Shown here: piece after piece, positions 47,636-56,207 of the stretch
Numbering within the stretch: position 1 is the first letter of the stretch
Layout of the letters: each line of letters opens with the position of its first letter
NCBI RefSeq assembly: GCF_000716545.1
Contig: NZ_JNWZ01000005.1
Span: 1-64,000, forward strand
DNA from: Kitasatospora phosalacinea
GTDB lineage: Bacteria > Actinomycetota > Actinomycetes > Streptomycetales > Streptomycetaceae
Direction: 5' to 3'
DNA: 64,000 nucleotides
Program-made: the position numbers and the translations under genes
The notes under the pieces: model-generated
What the model saw: the letters and a program-made list of their open reading frames with translations, nothing else
The model's database searches: none
What the model was told of the DNA's origin: nothing

Positions 47636-48903
47636 CGCTCGCGCTCCCTGTGCGCGGTCCGGGCCCGCGGGGCTCCGGCGGCCGGCGGGACGACCAGCGG
47701 CACGGGAACCTGCCCGGGCGGGGTCGCGAGCCGGACCTCCGTGCTCAGCCCCGCCCGGGCGAGCCGGCCGCGCAGCGCCTGGAAGTCCCGGCACCACTGC
47801 TCCTCGCGCTCGACGTCCAGGTGCGCGCCGTCGTCGCCCGCCCCGGCCGCGGTGCGCACCAGCGCGGTGCGCAACTGGCGGCCCTCCTGGTCGACGACCA
47901 GGTTGACCGCGTGCTCGGACCACTCGTCGCGGGACAGCCGCAGGGCGCCGTCGCTGACGGTGAGCGTCTCGAACCCCTGGCCGACCTGGTAGCCGAGCTC
48001 GGTGAGGGCGTCCGTCACCGCCTCCACCACGTACCGCCGCTCGGCCGCCGCCTCGGCCTCGGCCCGGCAGTCGGCGGCCCGCCGGCGCAGCGGCCCGTCG
48101 AGGGCGCGGTGACCGGAGACGACCTCCGCGAGCAGTGCCCGCACCCGGTCCGCCTCCGGGGACCGGGCGGGTTCGAGGTCGTGGAGCAGCCCGGTCGCCT
48201 CGGCGGCGTCGCGCCGCCCGGCCTCGGCGGCCTCGTTGGCGCGCCGGACCCGGAGCCTGGTCTCGACCAGCCAGGTGTGCGCCTCGTCGAGGGTGGCGGC
48301 CCCGGCCACCCGGGCCGCCGCCAGCCGGACGTCCGCCCGGTGGTCCGCGGTGCAGTCCGGCAGGAGGCGCGACAGCACGCGGGCCAGGGCCCGTTCGACG
48401 TCCCCGCGCTCCGCCTCCCCGGCCTCCGCCTCCCCGGCCTCCGCCGCTCCCCCCGGGGCGCCGAACAGCTCGGCGGCGCCGACGGGCCCGCGTCCGGCGG
48501 CGTGCCCGGGCAGGCCGTCGAACAGGCCGGCCGCGAGGGCTCCGGCCACCTGCTCGCGCAGCTCCCGCTCGGTGGCGTCCAGCGCGCGGTCGGCCTCGGC
48601 GCACCACTCCTCCAGCTCGGACGTGGACCGCGTGCCGGGTTCGAGCGCCTCGACCGGTCGCCCGGTGACGACGGTGCCGTACTGCTGCCGGAACTCCTCG
48701 GCGGCCGTGGCCAGCGCGGCGATCCGCGCGTTGCGGGCCTTCACCGCGCGCACCGCCCCGTCCCGGGCCGCGGCGGCCCGGAGGGCGGCCTCCTCACGCC
48801 GGCGCACCGCCTCGCGCAGCGCCGCGTCCTCCGCCGCCGCGCGCAGCGCCGCCGCGGTCAGGGCCTGGTCACACTCGTACGCCGTGCACTTGGGCCCGCT
48901 CAT
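47632..48903 (-). CDS. Coiled-coil protein of the kinase operon
   Basis: A 423-residue soluble protein of unknown family. Residues 10-75 and about 185-300 are long Ala/Glu/Arg-rich helices predicted to form coiled coils. A Gly/Ala/Glu repeat (EAGEAEAGEAERGD) lies near 160. The C-terminal third has a compact domain with VEAVTDALTELGYQVGQGFETLTV and VNLVVDQEGRQLRTALVRT. It starts MSGPKCTAYECDQA. It could be a scaffold or sensor linking the kinase to the ATPase. Both ends overlap their neighbours by four bases. I do not recognise it, and it gives the operon much of its novelty. Confidence 0.75.
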   Translation of the reverse strand: MSGPKCTAYECDQALTAAALRAAAEDAALREAVRRREEAALRAAAARDGAVRAVKARNARIAALATAAEEFRQQYGTVVTGRPVEALEPGTRSTSELEEWCAEADRALDATERELREQVAGALAAGLFDGLPGHAAGRGPVGAAELFGAPGGAAEAGEAEAGEAERGDVERALARVLSRLLPDCTADHRADVRLAAARVAGAATLDEAHTWLVETRLRVRRANEAAEAGRRDAAEATGLLHDLEPARSPEADRVRALLAEVVSGHRALDGPLRRRAADCRAEAEAAAERRYVVEAVTDALTELGYQVGQGFETLTVSDGALRLSRDEWSEHAVNLVVDQEGRQLRTALVRTAAGAGDDGAHLDVEREEQWCRDFQALRGRLARAGLSTEVRLATPPGQVPVPLVVPPAAGAPRARTAHRERER

Positions 48904-51203
48904 CGCTCTCCCCACGCCTGTGCCTGCTGTTCCCGGTGCGCCGCCCGCCAGGACCGGTACCGGATGTACGTCCAGAGCCCGTAGCCCCCCGCGACCGCGA
49001 GCGGGATCGGCGACCAGACCTCCAGCGTGACGATCAGCCAGGTCACGGTGCCGAGCACCAGGTAGAGGAGGCAGCCCCCGCCGAGCGCGATCGTCCGCCG
49101 CCGCATGACGGGCAGCTGGTTCGCCAGCGCCCTGCTCTGGCCGGACAGGCTGCGGCCGACGCCGGACAGGCGCGAGCCCAGGGACCAGCGCGGGTGGTAG
49201 TCCTGCCCGAGCCCCGCCGCCAGCACCGTCTCGCAGAGCAGCGGGATCCCGCAGGTCACCGTGACGGCCGGGACGAACCGGTCCAGGAACTCGTCGGCGC
49301 CGAACAGGCTCCCCAGCAGCAGCGGGACGACGACCGGGACGGCGAACAGCGAGACCACGCCGCCGAGGGCGCGCAGGACCGCCGCCGCGGTACCGGCCTG
49401 CCGCGCGTCCTCGGAGACCCGCCAGTCGTGCTGCCGGTCCGCCGCCGCGGCCTCGTTGGCGCGGCGCACCTCCGCCAGCCGGTGGGCCTCGGCGACGGCG
49501 GAGGCCAGCGTGCGCACCGCCGCCAGGTGGCGGACCGGGTCGCCGTCGTCGGCGAGCAGCGCGTCGAACCAACCCGTCCCGCCCCGCACGGGGGCCGCCG
49601 CGGACTCGACCCGCTCGCGCAGCGCCCGGGCCCAGGCCGGGGAGACCGCGACGGCCAGCGCCTCCGGGCGGATGCCGGCGCCGGCCAGCTCCCGCCGGAT
49701 CCGCGGCGGCAGCGCGGACGACTCCCGCAGCGCGTCCCACCGGGCGTTCAGGTCGCGCCAGCGGCGGTCCACGCCGGCGAGCTGCCGGGCGCCGCCGCCG
49801 AAGCCGGCGAGGAGGGGGAGCAGGTCCAGGTCGTACAGCTCGTCGACGAGTGCGCGAGCGGCCCGCCGCTCCGCGTCGTCCCGGGGGGAGAGGGCCCGTT
49901 CGGCGAGGGCGAGCAGGTCCTCGGGGAGCATCCGGGCGCCCCGGTAGACGGCCGGCATCGTCGGGTCGAGCCAGCGCAGCAGCCGCAGCACCTTCACGTC
50001 CGGCGCGTCCGGGCCGGGCAGGTGGACGTCGATCAGGTCGACGAGCTCTTCGGCGCCGTCGTGCGCGGGGTCGTCGAACTGCGCCATCCAGGTGCGCAGT
50101 TGGCGCCACCCCTGGCTGGGCTCGGCGCGGTCGCCCATCGAGCCGAAGAACCGGCGGGCGGCGGTCTCCCAGTCGGCGGCCAGGGCCCGGGCCAGGGCGG
50201 CCTTCTCGGTGTGCTTCACGCCGTCGAACGGCAGCGGGCGGGGGCCGTCCTCCCCCGCGCCGGGGGAGGACGGCCCCTCCACCACGTCCGGGGCGCCGCC
50301 CGCGAGCCAGTCGCGCACCTCGGCGGCGGCCCACCGGTGGACCGGGTCCCTGACCAGCAGCCCCCGGCACAGCAGTCGCAGCCGCTCGTCCGGCACGTCC
50401 GACACGTCCACCGGCCGGGTCGCCAGGTGGTGCCGGACGGTCTGTTCCGAGAGCCCTTCGAACGGGGCTCCCCCGGTGGCCAGTTGGCGGGTGATCATCC
50501 CCACCGACCACCAGTCCTGCGAGGCGGACACCTCGGCCCCGAACAGGTACTCCGGCGCCGAGTAGGCCAGCGTCCCGAAGACGCGCTGGGTGAACCGGGA
50601 CGTCGCGTCCAGGGACTTGCTCACCCCGAAGTCGGCCAGCACCAGTTCCAGCGGGTCCCTGCCGCGTAACAGGACGTTCGACGGCTTCAGGTCGCCGTGC
50701 ACGACGCCCGCGCCGTGCAGGTGCGCCAGCGCCTCGGTCAACTGGGAGACGACCTCGGTCAGGACGGGCGGCGGCAGCACCGTCCCGGCCCGGGCCAGGT
50801 CCTCCAGCGACCCCGCGGCGAGGTACTCCGACACCTCGTAGTCGCGCCCGTCCGAGAAGCCGGTCTCGACCGCCCGCAGCACGCGGTCGGTGTCCAGGCC
50901 GCGCAGGCGCTCCCAGACCTCGGGCATCACCCGGATCCCGCTGCGGTACACCTTCGCGACGAACCCGGCCCCCGACCCGTCGCGGATCAGCAGCACGTCC
51001 GCCTCGTGGCCCTGGTGCGGCAGCTCCCCGACCACCGAGTACCGTCCGGCCAGCGCGGAGGGCAGCCGCAGCAGGGTCGCGGAACCGCCGGCCCCGACCC
51101 CGACCTCGGCCCCGTCGCGACGCGTCACCGCCGGGTCGGGCGCGCCGCCGGTCCCGGCGTCGTCGCGACGCGTCACCCCGAACGACGTGTCCGAGTCCTT
51201 CAA
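48900..51203 (-). CDS. Membrane Ser/Thr protein kinase heading a five-gene operon
   Basis: A 767-residue Hanks-type kinase. The kinase domain (about 54-300) has the ATP lysine Lys84 in FVAKVY, the catalytic Asp171 in VHGDLKPSNVLL and Asp191 in ADFGVSK; the usual HRD Arg is Gly. A long helical region (300-600) is followed by about four membrane helices (VVSLFAVPVVVPLLLGSLFG and LLYLVLGTVTWLIVTLEV are clear) and a short basic tail. Two copies of VTRRD (Thr11 and Thr27) precede the kinase domain and fit the FHA-binding form T-x-x-D. The start is TTG at 51203 after GGGGGTG; a GTG at residue 10 is possible. It is followed by, and overlaps, the coiled-coil gene. Confidence 0.87.
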   Translation of the reverse strand: MKDSDTSFGVTRRDDAGTGGAPDPAVTRRDGAEVGVGAGGSATLLRLPSALAGRYSVVGELPHQGHEADVLLIRDGSGAGFVAKVYRSGIRVMPEVWERLRGLDTDRVLRAVETGFSDGRDYEVSEYLAAGSLEDLARAGTVLPPPVLTEVVSQLTEALAHLHGAGVVHGDLKPSNVLLRGRDPLELVLADFGVSKSLDATSRFTQRVFGTLAYSAPEYLFGAEVSASQDWWSVGMITRQLATGGAPFEGLSEQTVRHHLATRPVDVSDVPDERLRLLCRGLLVRDPVHRWAAAEVRDWLAGGAPDVVEGPSSPGAGEDGPRPLPFDGVKHTEKAALARALAADWETAARRFFGSMGDRAEPSQGWRQLRTWMAQFDDPAHDGAEELVDLIDVHLPGPDAPDVKVLRLLRWLDPTMPAVYRGARMLPEDLLALAERALSPRDDAERRAARALVDELYDLDLLPLLAGFGGGARQLAGVDRRWRDLNARWDALRESSALPPRIRRELAGAGIRPEALAVAVSPAWARALRERVESAAAPVRGGTGWFDALLADDGDPVRHLAAVRTLASAVAEAHRLAEVRRANEAAAADRQHDWRVSEDARQAGTAAAVLRALGGVVSLFAVPVVVPLLLGSLFGADEFLDRFVPAVTVTCGIPLLCETVLAAGLGQDYHPRWSLGSRLSGVGRSLSGQSRALANQLPVMRRRTIALGGGCLLYLVLGTVTWLIVTLEVWSPIPLAVAGGYGLWTYIRYRSWRAAHREQQAQAWGER

Positions 51204-51381
51204 CTGTCACCCCCATGGCAGCGCCGCGTCTGGACCGGGCACCCGCATCGTACCCCGCGGGCGGTCGGCGGTCCCCGCGCTCCGGAGACTCCGACCGGCC
51301 AACACGGCTGCCGCGCGGCCGGATTGACCGGACGTCAGGCGGAGGGGAGGCGGCCGCCCGGGGGCCTCGGGGCGGGACGTC

Positions 51382-52380
51382 CTACAGCCAGCCCGCCCGC
51401 TTGAACAGCCGGTGCAGGCCGAAGCAGACGCCCGCCATCACGGCCAGCACCGCCGGGTAGCCCCAGGGCTGGCGCAGCTCCGGCATGTGCTCGAAGTTCA
51501 TCCCGTAGATGCCCGCGATCATGGTGGGCACGGCGGCCAGCGCGGCCCACGCGGAGATCTTCCGCATGTCGTCGTTCTGCTGCACGCTGACCTGCGCCAG
51601 GTTGGCGGAGAGGATGTCGGACAGCAGCCGGTCCAGGCTCTCCACCACCTCGTTGACCTTGGCCAGGTGGTCCGCCACGTCCCGGAAGTACGGGCGCAGC
51701 CCGTCCGCGACGTAGGGCACCCGCACGTCGGCGCCGGCCCTGGTCAGCCGCAGCGCGGGCTCCATCAGCGGGAAGGTGGCCTTGCGGAAGCCCACCACCT
51801 GCCGCTTGAAGCCGTAGATCCGCTCGGCCGCGCCGCGCGAGCGCCCGGGGGAGAAGATCTGCTCCTCCAGCTCGTCCAGGTCGGTCTGCAGTTCGGTGGC
51901 CACGTCGAGGTACTGGTCGACCACCAGGTCGCAGACCGCGTACAGCACGGCGGCGGGCCCGTGCGCGAGCAGTTCCGGCTGCTCCTCCAGCTTGGTCCGC
52001 AGGTCCTTGAGCGGGCTCTCCGGGCCGTGCCGGACGGTCATCACGTACGAGTCGCCGAGGAAGATCATCAGCTCGCCGATCGAGACGGTCTCGTCCTCGG
52101 AGTGGTACGCGGCCGTCTTCAGGACGGTGAACACCGAGTCCCGGTAGATGTCGACCTTGGGGCGCTGGTGGGCCGTCACCGCGTCCTCCACCGCCAGCGG
52201 GTGCAGGCCGAACTCGTCGGCGACGTGGTCGAACTCCTCCGCGGTGGGATCCGCCAGGCCGATCCAGAGGAACCCGTCGCCGTCCGCGCGGACCTCCGCC
52301 AGGGCGTCGGAGAAGTCTTCGGGGCCCCGGACGCGCTTCCCGTCCCGGTAGGTGCCGCAATCCACGATCATGCCCGCCAT
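51382..52380 (-). CDS. corA: CorA-type magnesium/cobalt channel
   Basis: A 332-residue CorA family ion channel. A large cytoplasmic funnel domain (1-270) has long helices such as TELQTDLDELEEQIF. Two C-terminal membrane helices follow, with the selectivity motif GMN in AGIYGMNFEHMPELRQPWGY. The family length is normal. The start could be ATG 52380 (used) or 52371, neither with a strong RBS. It is divergent from the phosphatase gene with only 53 bp between them, so the promoters overlap. It marks the return to core genes. Confidence 0.92.
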   Translation of the reverse strand: MAGMIVDCGTYRDGKRVRGPEDFSDALAEVRADGDGFLWIGLADPTAEEFDHVADEFGLHPLAVEDAVTAHQRPKVDIYRDSVFTVLKTAAYHSEDETVSIGELMIFLGDSYVMTVRHGPESPLKDLRTKLEEQPELLAHGPAAVLYAVCDLVVDQYLDVATELQTDLDELEEQIFSPGRSRGAAERIYGFKRQVVGFRKATFPLMEPALRLTRAGADVRVPYVADGLRPYFRDVADHLAKVNEVVESLDRLLSDILSANLAQVSVQQNDDMRKISAWAALAAVPTMIAGIYGMNFEHMPELRQPWGYPAVLAVMAGVCFGLHRLFKRAGWL

Positions 52381-52433
52381 TGTGACCCGAACGGGCCGCC
52401 GGAGGGAGACGCCGACCACGTACCCTTTCGGGT

Positions 52434-53132
52434 ATGCCCACCCTGCTGCTCGTCCGCCACGGCCGTTCCACCGCCAACTCCGCCGGGATCCTCGCCGGCT
52501 GGACCCCCGGAGTCGACCTGGACGACACCGGGCGGGCCCAGGCGGCCGAGCTGCCCGGGCGGCTCGCCGGGCTGCCGATCGCCCGCCTGGTCAGCAGCCC
52601 GCTGGAGCGCTGCCGGCAGACCCTGGAGCCGCTGACCGCCGACCGCCCCGAACTGGCCGCCCCCGAGCTCGACGAGCGGCTCGGCGAGTGCCACTACGGC
52701 GAGTGGACCGGCCGCCCGCTGGCCGAGCTGGCCGGCGAACCGCTCTGGCGCACCGTCCAGGACCACGCCTCGGCCGCCGCCTTCCCCGGCGGCGAGTCGC
52801 TGCGCGCGCTCAGCCACCGCACCGTGGACGCGGTGCGCGAGTGGAACGACAAGGTCGCCGTCGACCACGGGCCGGACGCGCTCTGGGTCGCCGCCACCCA
52901 CGGCGACGTGATCAAGGCGATCGTCGCCGACGCCCTCGGCCTGCACCTCGACCACTTCCAGCGGATCTCGGTCGAGCCCTGCTCGGTCACCGCGATCCGC
53001 TACACCCCGCACCGCCCCTACCTGCTGCGCCTGGGCGAGACCGGTTCGCTCGCCGCGCTGGCCCCGCGCCCGCACGGGCACTCGGCCGGCGACGACGCGG
53101 TGGTCGGCGGCGAGACCGGCGCCACCGCCTGA
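52434..53132 (+). CDS. Histidine phosphatase family protein
   Basis: A 232-residue phosphatase of the phosphoglycerate-mutase-like superfamily. The phospho-accepting His is in LLLVRHGRSTAN, the second Arg in SSPLERCRQT and the late His in AATHGDVIK. It belongs to the MSMEG_4193-type group that sits next to DUF3090, SCO1664-family and mshC genes in many actinobacteria, as here; the substrate is unknown. The reading frame ends inside a 15-bp repeat array, so its last residues (GATA) come from the repeat. It is a soluble protein with an Ala/Gly-rich tail. Confidence 0.9.
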   Translation: MPTLLLVRHGRSTANSAGILAGWTPGVDLDDTGRAQAAELPGRLAGLPIARLVSSPLERCRQTLEPLTADRPELAAPELDERLGECHYGEWTGRPLAELAGEPLWRTVQDHASAAAFPGGESLRALSHRTVDAVREWNDKVAVDHGPDALWVAATHGDVIKAIVADALGLHLDHFQRISVEPCSVTAIRYTPHRPYLLRLGETGSLAALAPRPHGHSAGDDAVVGGETGATA

Positions 53133-53180
53133 GCAGCCACCGCCTGAGCAGCCACCGCCCGAGCAGCCACCGCCCGAGCA
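53121..53180. repeat. Four 15-bp tandem repeats at the end of the phosphatase gene
   Basis: GCCACCGCCTGAGCA starts at 53121, 53136, 53151 and 53166, with CCTGA changed to CCCGA in the last two. The first copy supplies the phosphatase stop codon (TGA), and the second carries an in-frame TGA as well. Confidence 0.85.
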
Positions 53181-53342
53181 CCCACCGGCACCGCCCGGCC
53201 ACCGTCCGGGTACGGGCCCGCACCGCCCAGCGGCCAACTGCCCGACCGGGCACGGGAACCGACCGCCCCGTGTGCCGTACCCGGGCGGTTTGGCCGTAGG
53301 GTGAGATCGAGAAGACCGCAACCCCCCTCCGGAGCGAGCAGC

Positions 53343-53906
53343 GTGTCCCGTCAGGTCCACTTCTTCGACCAGCCCGAGCGCTTCGTGGCCGGCACCGTCG
53401 GCCAGCCAGGCGCCCGCGCGTTCTACCTGCAGGCCTCCTCGCGCGGCCGGGTCACCAGCGTCCTGCTGGAGAAGGCCCAGGTCGCCGCGCTCGCCGAGCG
53501 CATCGAGGAGGTCCTCGACGAGGCGCTGCGGCGCAGCGGCGGCGAGGCCCCGATCCCGGCCGTGGCCCCCGCCGAACTGCTCGACACCGCCCCGCTCGAC
53601 CTGCCGCTGGAGCAAGAGTTCCGGGTCGGCACGATGGCCCTGGCCTGGGACGCCCGCGACGAGTGCCTGGTGGTCGAGGCGCAGGCGTACGTCGAGGAGT
53701 CCGAGGACGAGAACGAGGCCGAGGTCTTCGACGACGAGAACGGCCCCGACCTGCTGCGGGTCCGGCTCAGCGGCGCGATGGCCCGGGTCTTCGCCAAGCG
53801 CGCCCTGGACCTGGTCGCGGCCGGCCGCAAGCCCTGCCCGTTCTGCAACCTCCCGCTCGACCCGGAGGGCCACCTGTGCCCGCGCGCGAACGGCTACCGG
53901 CGCTGA
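53343..53906 (+). CDS. DUF3090-family protein
   Basis: A 187-residue conserved actinobacterial protein starting with SRQVHFFDQPERFVAGTVGQPG, the hallmark of DUF3090. Its C-terminus holds a small zinc-ribbon-like motif CPFCNLPLDPEGHLCP. An acidic stretch (ESEDENEAEVFDDENG) lies in the middle. The GTG at 53343 is preferred over an upstream in-frame GTG at 53301 because the family begins there and GGAGCGAG precedes it. It is coupled to the next gene by a 31-bp overlap. The function is unknown, though its fixed place beside the SCO1664-family and mshC genes suggests a shared process. Confidence 0.92.
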   Translation: MSRQVHFFDQPERFVAGTVGQPGARAFYLQASSRGRVTSVLLEKAQVAALAERIEEVLDEALRRSGGEAPIPAVAPAELLDTAPLDLPLEQEFRVGTMALAWDARDECLVVEAQAYVEESEDENEAEVFDDENGPDLLRVRLSGAMARVFAKRALDLVAAGRKPCPFCNLPLDPEGHLCPRANGYRR

Positions 53907-54775
53907 ACGAGGAAGCGGCGGGGGAGCGGGCGGAACGGGTGGACGCCCCCGGCACCGACCCGGCCACCAGCGCCGCGCTGGCCGCCGACCCCGCCACCGC
54001 GCTCACCCTGCTGCGCGAGGGCGCCCTCGCCGTGCACGGCCGGGTCACCGACGCCTCCAACGCCGTCCTGTACTGCACCGTCACGCTGGACGGCCTCACC
54101 GCCCCGTGCGCGTACAAGCCGGTCGCCGGGGAGCGCCCGCTCTGGGACTTCCCCGACGGCACCCTGGCCGGCCGGGAGGCCGCCGCGCACGAGCTCTCCG
54201 CCGCCACCGGCTGGCACCTCGTCCCGCCCACCGCGCTGCGCGGGGGACCGGCCGGGCCCGGCATGGTCCAGCTCTGGATCGAGCCCGACCCGGACGCGCC
54301 CGAACTGCTCGACCTGCAGCCCCTGGACGGCGTCCGGGAGGGCTGGCTGCCGGTGGTCCGGGCCGAGGTCGAGGGCGGCCTCCAGGTCTGGCTGGTGCAC
54401 CGCGACGACGAGCAGCTGCGCCGCCTCGCCGTGCTGGACGCCGTCCTCAACAACGCCGACCGCAAGGGCGGCCACTGGCTGTCCGCCGCCGACGGCCGGA
54501 TCTACGGCATCGACCACGGCGTCACCTTCCACACCGAGCCGAAACTGCGCACCCTGCTCTGGGGCTGGGCCGAACAGCCGCTCACCGCCGAGGCGCTCGA
54601 CGTCCTGGCGAAGCTCGCCGCCGACCTCGACGGCCCGCTCGGCGAACGGCTGCGCCCGCACCTGACGCCCGGTGAGCTCGACGCGCTGAGGGCCCGGACG
54701 GCCGCGCTGCGCACCTCGGGACGGCACCCGCTGCCGTCACGGGAGTGGCCTTCTATTCCCTGGCCGCCGGTCTGA
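53876..54775 (+). CDS. SCO1664-family protein (kinase-like fold)
   Basis: A 299-residue protein of the SCO1664 family, distantly related to PI3/4-kinase-like folds. Landmarks are CAYKPVAGERPLWDFPDGTLAGREAAAHELS (read in parts), the catalytic-like VLNNADRKGGHWL and the metal-binding-like GIDHGVTFH. The reaction is unknown. The GTG start at 53876 follows CCGGAGGGCCACCT and overlaps the DUF3090 gene by 31 bp; GTG 53939 is an alternative. It is the last gene before mshC. The family is sure from its neighbours and motifs. Confidence 0.88.
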   Translation: MPARERLPALNEEAAGERAERVDAPGTDPATSAALAADPATALTLLREGALAVHGRVTDASNAVLYCTVTLDGLTAPCAYKPVAGERPLWDFPDGTLAGREAAAHELSAATGWHLVPPTALRGGPAGPGMVQLWIEPDPDAPELLDLQPLDGVREGWLPVVRAEVEGGLQVWLVHRDDEQLRRLAVLDAVLNNADRKGGHWLSAADGRIYGIDHGVTFHTEPKLRTLLWGWAEQPLTAEALDVLAKLAADLDGPLGERLRPHLTPGELDALRARTAALRTSGRHPLPSREWPSIPWPPV

Positions 54776-54826
54776 TACCGATCCGAAACCGAGGACGAAT
54801 CGATTCAGGCCGATCGCGTCCGTAGG

Positions 54827-54857
54827 TTGGTCTTTCAAATGATCGCAAGGTTAGAGT
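54827..54857 (+). promoter_or_regulatory. Promoter of mshC, probably leaderless
   Basis: TTGGTC (54827-54832), a 19-bp spacer and TAGAGT (54852-54857). The mshC ATG lies seven bases after the -10 box and there is no Shine-Dalgarno sequence, so the transcript probably starts at or very near the ATG. Confidence 0.6.
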
Positions 54858-54864
54858 CGGTCCC

Positions 54865-56094
54865 ATGCATGCCTGGCCCGCCTCCGAGGTTCCCGCCCTG
54901 CCCGGTCAGGGGCTTCCCCTGCGCATTTACGACACCGCCACGAGCAGTGTCCGAGAAGTCGTGCCCACCGGCCCGACCGCCCGGCTCTACGTCTGCGGCA
55001 TCACCCCCTACGACGCGACCCACCTGGGCCACGCAGCCACCTACAACGCCTTCGACCTGGTCCAGCGGGTCTGGAAGGACGCCGGCCACGACGTCCTCTA
55101 CGTCCAGAACGTCACCGACGTGGACGACCCGCTGCTGGAACGCGCCGTCGCCACCGGCCAGGACTGGACCGAACTCGCCGAGCGCGAGACCGCCCTGTTC
55201 CGCGAGGACATGACCGCGCTGCGGATGCTCCCGCCCGCGCACTACGTCGGCGCCGTCGAGTCCATCCCGTGGATCGTCCCGCTGGTGCAGCGCCTGCTCG
55301 CCTCCGGCGCGGCCTACGAGGTCGACGGCGACGTCTACTTCTCGGTCGAGTCCGACCCGCGCTTCGGCGAGGTCTCCGGCCTCACCCGCGAGCAGATGCT
55401 CCCGGTCTTCGCCGAACGCGGCGGCGACCCCGGGCGCGAGGGCAAGAAGAACCCGCTGGACGCCCTGCTCTGGCTCGCCGCCCGCCCCGGCGAACCCGCC
55501 TGGGAGACCGAGCTCGGCCGCGGCCGCCCCGGCTGGCACATCGAGTGCGTGGCCATCGCGCTGAAGTTCCTCGGCATGGACTTCGACGTCCAGGGCGGCG
55601 GCAGCGACCTGTCCTTCCCGCACCACGAGATGGGCGCCGCGCACGCCCAGGTCGCCCTCGGCGAGCACCCCTACGCCCGCGCGTACGTGCACGCCGGCAT
55701 GGTCGGCCTGGACGGGCACAAGATGTCCAAGTCCCGGGGCAACCTGGTCTTCGTCTCGGCCCTGCGCCGCGACGGCGTCGACCCCGCCGCGATCCGGCTC
55801 GCCCTGCTCGCCCACCACTACCGCAGCGACTGGGAGTGGACGGCCGCCGACCTCGACACCGCCCTCACCCGCCTCGCCACCTGGCGCTCCGCGGTCTCCC
55901 GCCCCGACGGCCCGCCCGCCGAGGCCCTCCTCGCCGAGGTCCGCGCGGCCCTCGCCGACGACCTCGACACCCCGGCCGCCCTCGCCGCCGTCGACCGCTG
56001 GGCCGCCGCGGCCCACGCGGAGGGCGGCGAGGACACCGGCGCCCCGGGCCTGGCCTCCCGCACCGTCGACGCCCTGCTGGGCGTCGCGCTGTAG
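54865..56094 (+). CDS. mshC: Mycothiol biosynthesis ligase MshC
   Basis: A 409-residue L-cysteine:1D-myo-inositol 2-amino-2-deoxy-alpha-D-glucopyranoside ligase. It uses ATP to join cysteine to GlcN-inositol, the third step of mycothiol synthesis. It resembles a shortened cysteinyl-tRNA synthetase: HIGH-like DATHLGHA (about 50-57), KMSKS in [11 protein letters not shown] and zinc-binding Cys in YVCGITPYD. It lacks the anticodon-binding domain of CysS. Mycothiol is the actinobacterial thiol buffer, which fits the organism. The start is ATG at 54865 with no RBS (leaderless). A double hairpin separates it from the convergent PAC2 gene. Confidence 0.95.
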   Translation: MHAWPASEVPALPGQGLPLRIYDTATSSVREVVPTGPTARLYVCGITPYDATHLGHAATYNAFDLVQRVWKDAGHDVLYVQNVTDVDDPLLERAVATGQDWTELAERETALFREDMTALRMLPPAHYVGAVESIPWIVPLVQRLLASGAAYEVDGDVYFSVESDPRFGEVSGLTREQMLPVFAERGGDPGREGKKNPLDALLWLAARPGEPAWETELGRGRPGWHIECVAIALKFLGMDFDVQGGGSDLSFPHHEMGAAHAQVALGEHPYARAYVHAGMVGLDGHKMSKSRGNLVFVSALRRDGVDPAAIRLALLAHHYRSDWEWTAADLDTALTRLATWRSAVSRPDGPPAEALLAEVRAALADDLDTPAALAAVDRWAAAAHAEGGEDTGAPGLASRTVDALLGVAL

Positions 56095-56101
56095 CACGCC
56101 C

Positions 56102-56139
56102 GCCGCTCCCCGCGTCCCGTCAGGGGCGCGGGGAGCGGC
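56102..56139. terminator. Terminator after mshC
   Basis: A perfect 13-bp stem (56102-56114 with 56127-56139) around a 12-nt loop, 8 bp after the stop codon. Confidence 0.8.
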
Positions 56140-56150
56140 GCGGGCAGAAC

Positions 56151-56193
56151 GCGGACCGGCCCGGGGAGCGCACCGCTCTCCGGGCCGGTCCGC
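56151..56193. terminator. Terminator of the PAC2 gene
   Basis: An 18-bp stem with one wobble pair (56151-56168 with 56176-56193) and a 7-nt loop, 14 bp beyond the PAC2 stop. Confidence 0.8.
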
Positions 56194-56207
56194 GTCGCGC
56201 CGTCGCG

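Noticed and set aside
44389..51203. The kinase-FHA operon as a type VI secretion or TerY-P tellurite triad
   Set aside because: No VWA, PP2C, Tss or Ter proteins are present; only the kinase and FHA families are shared.
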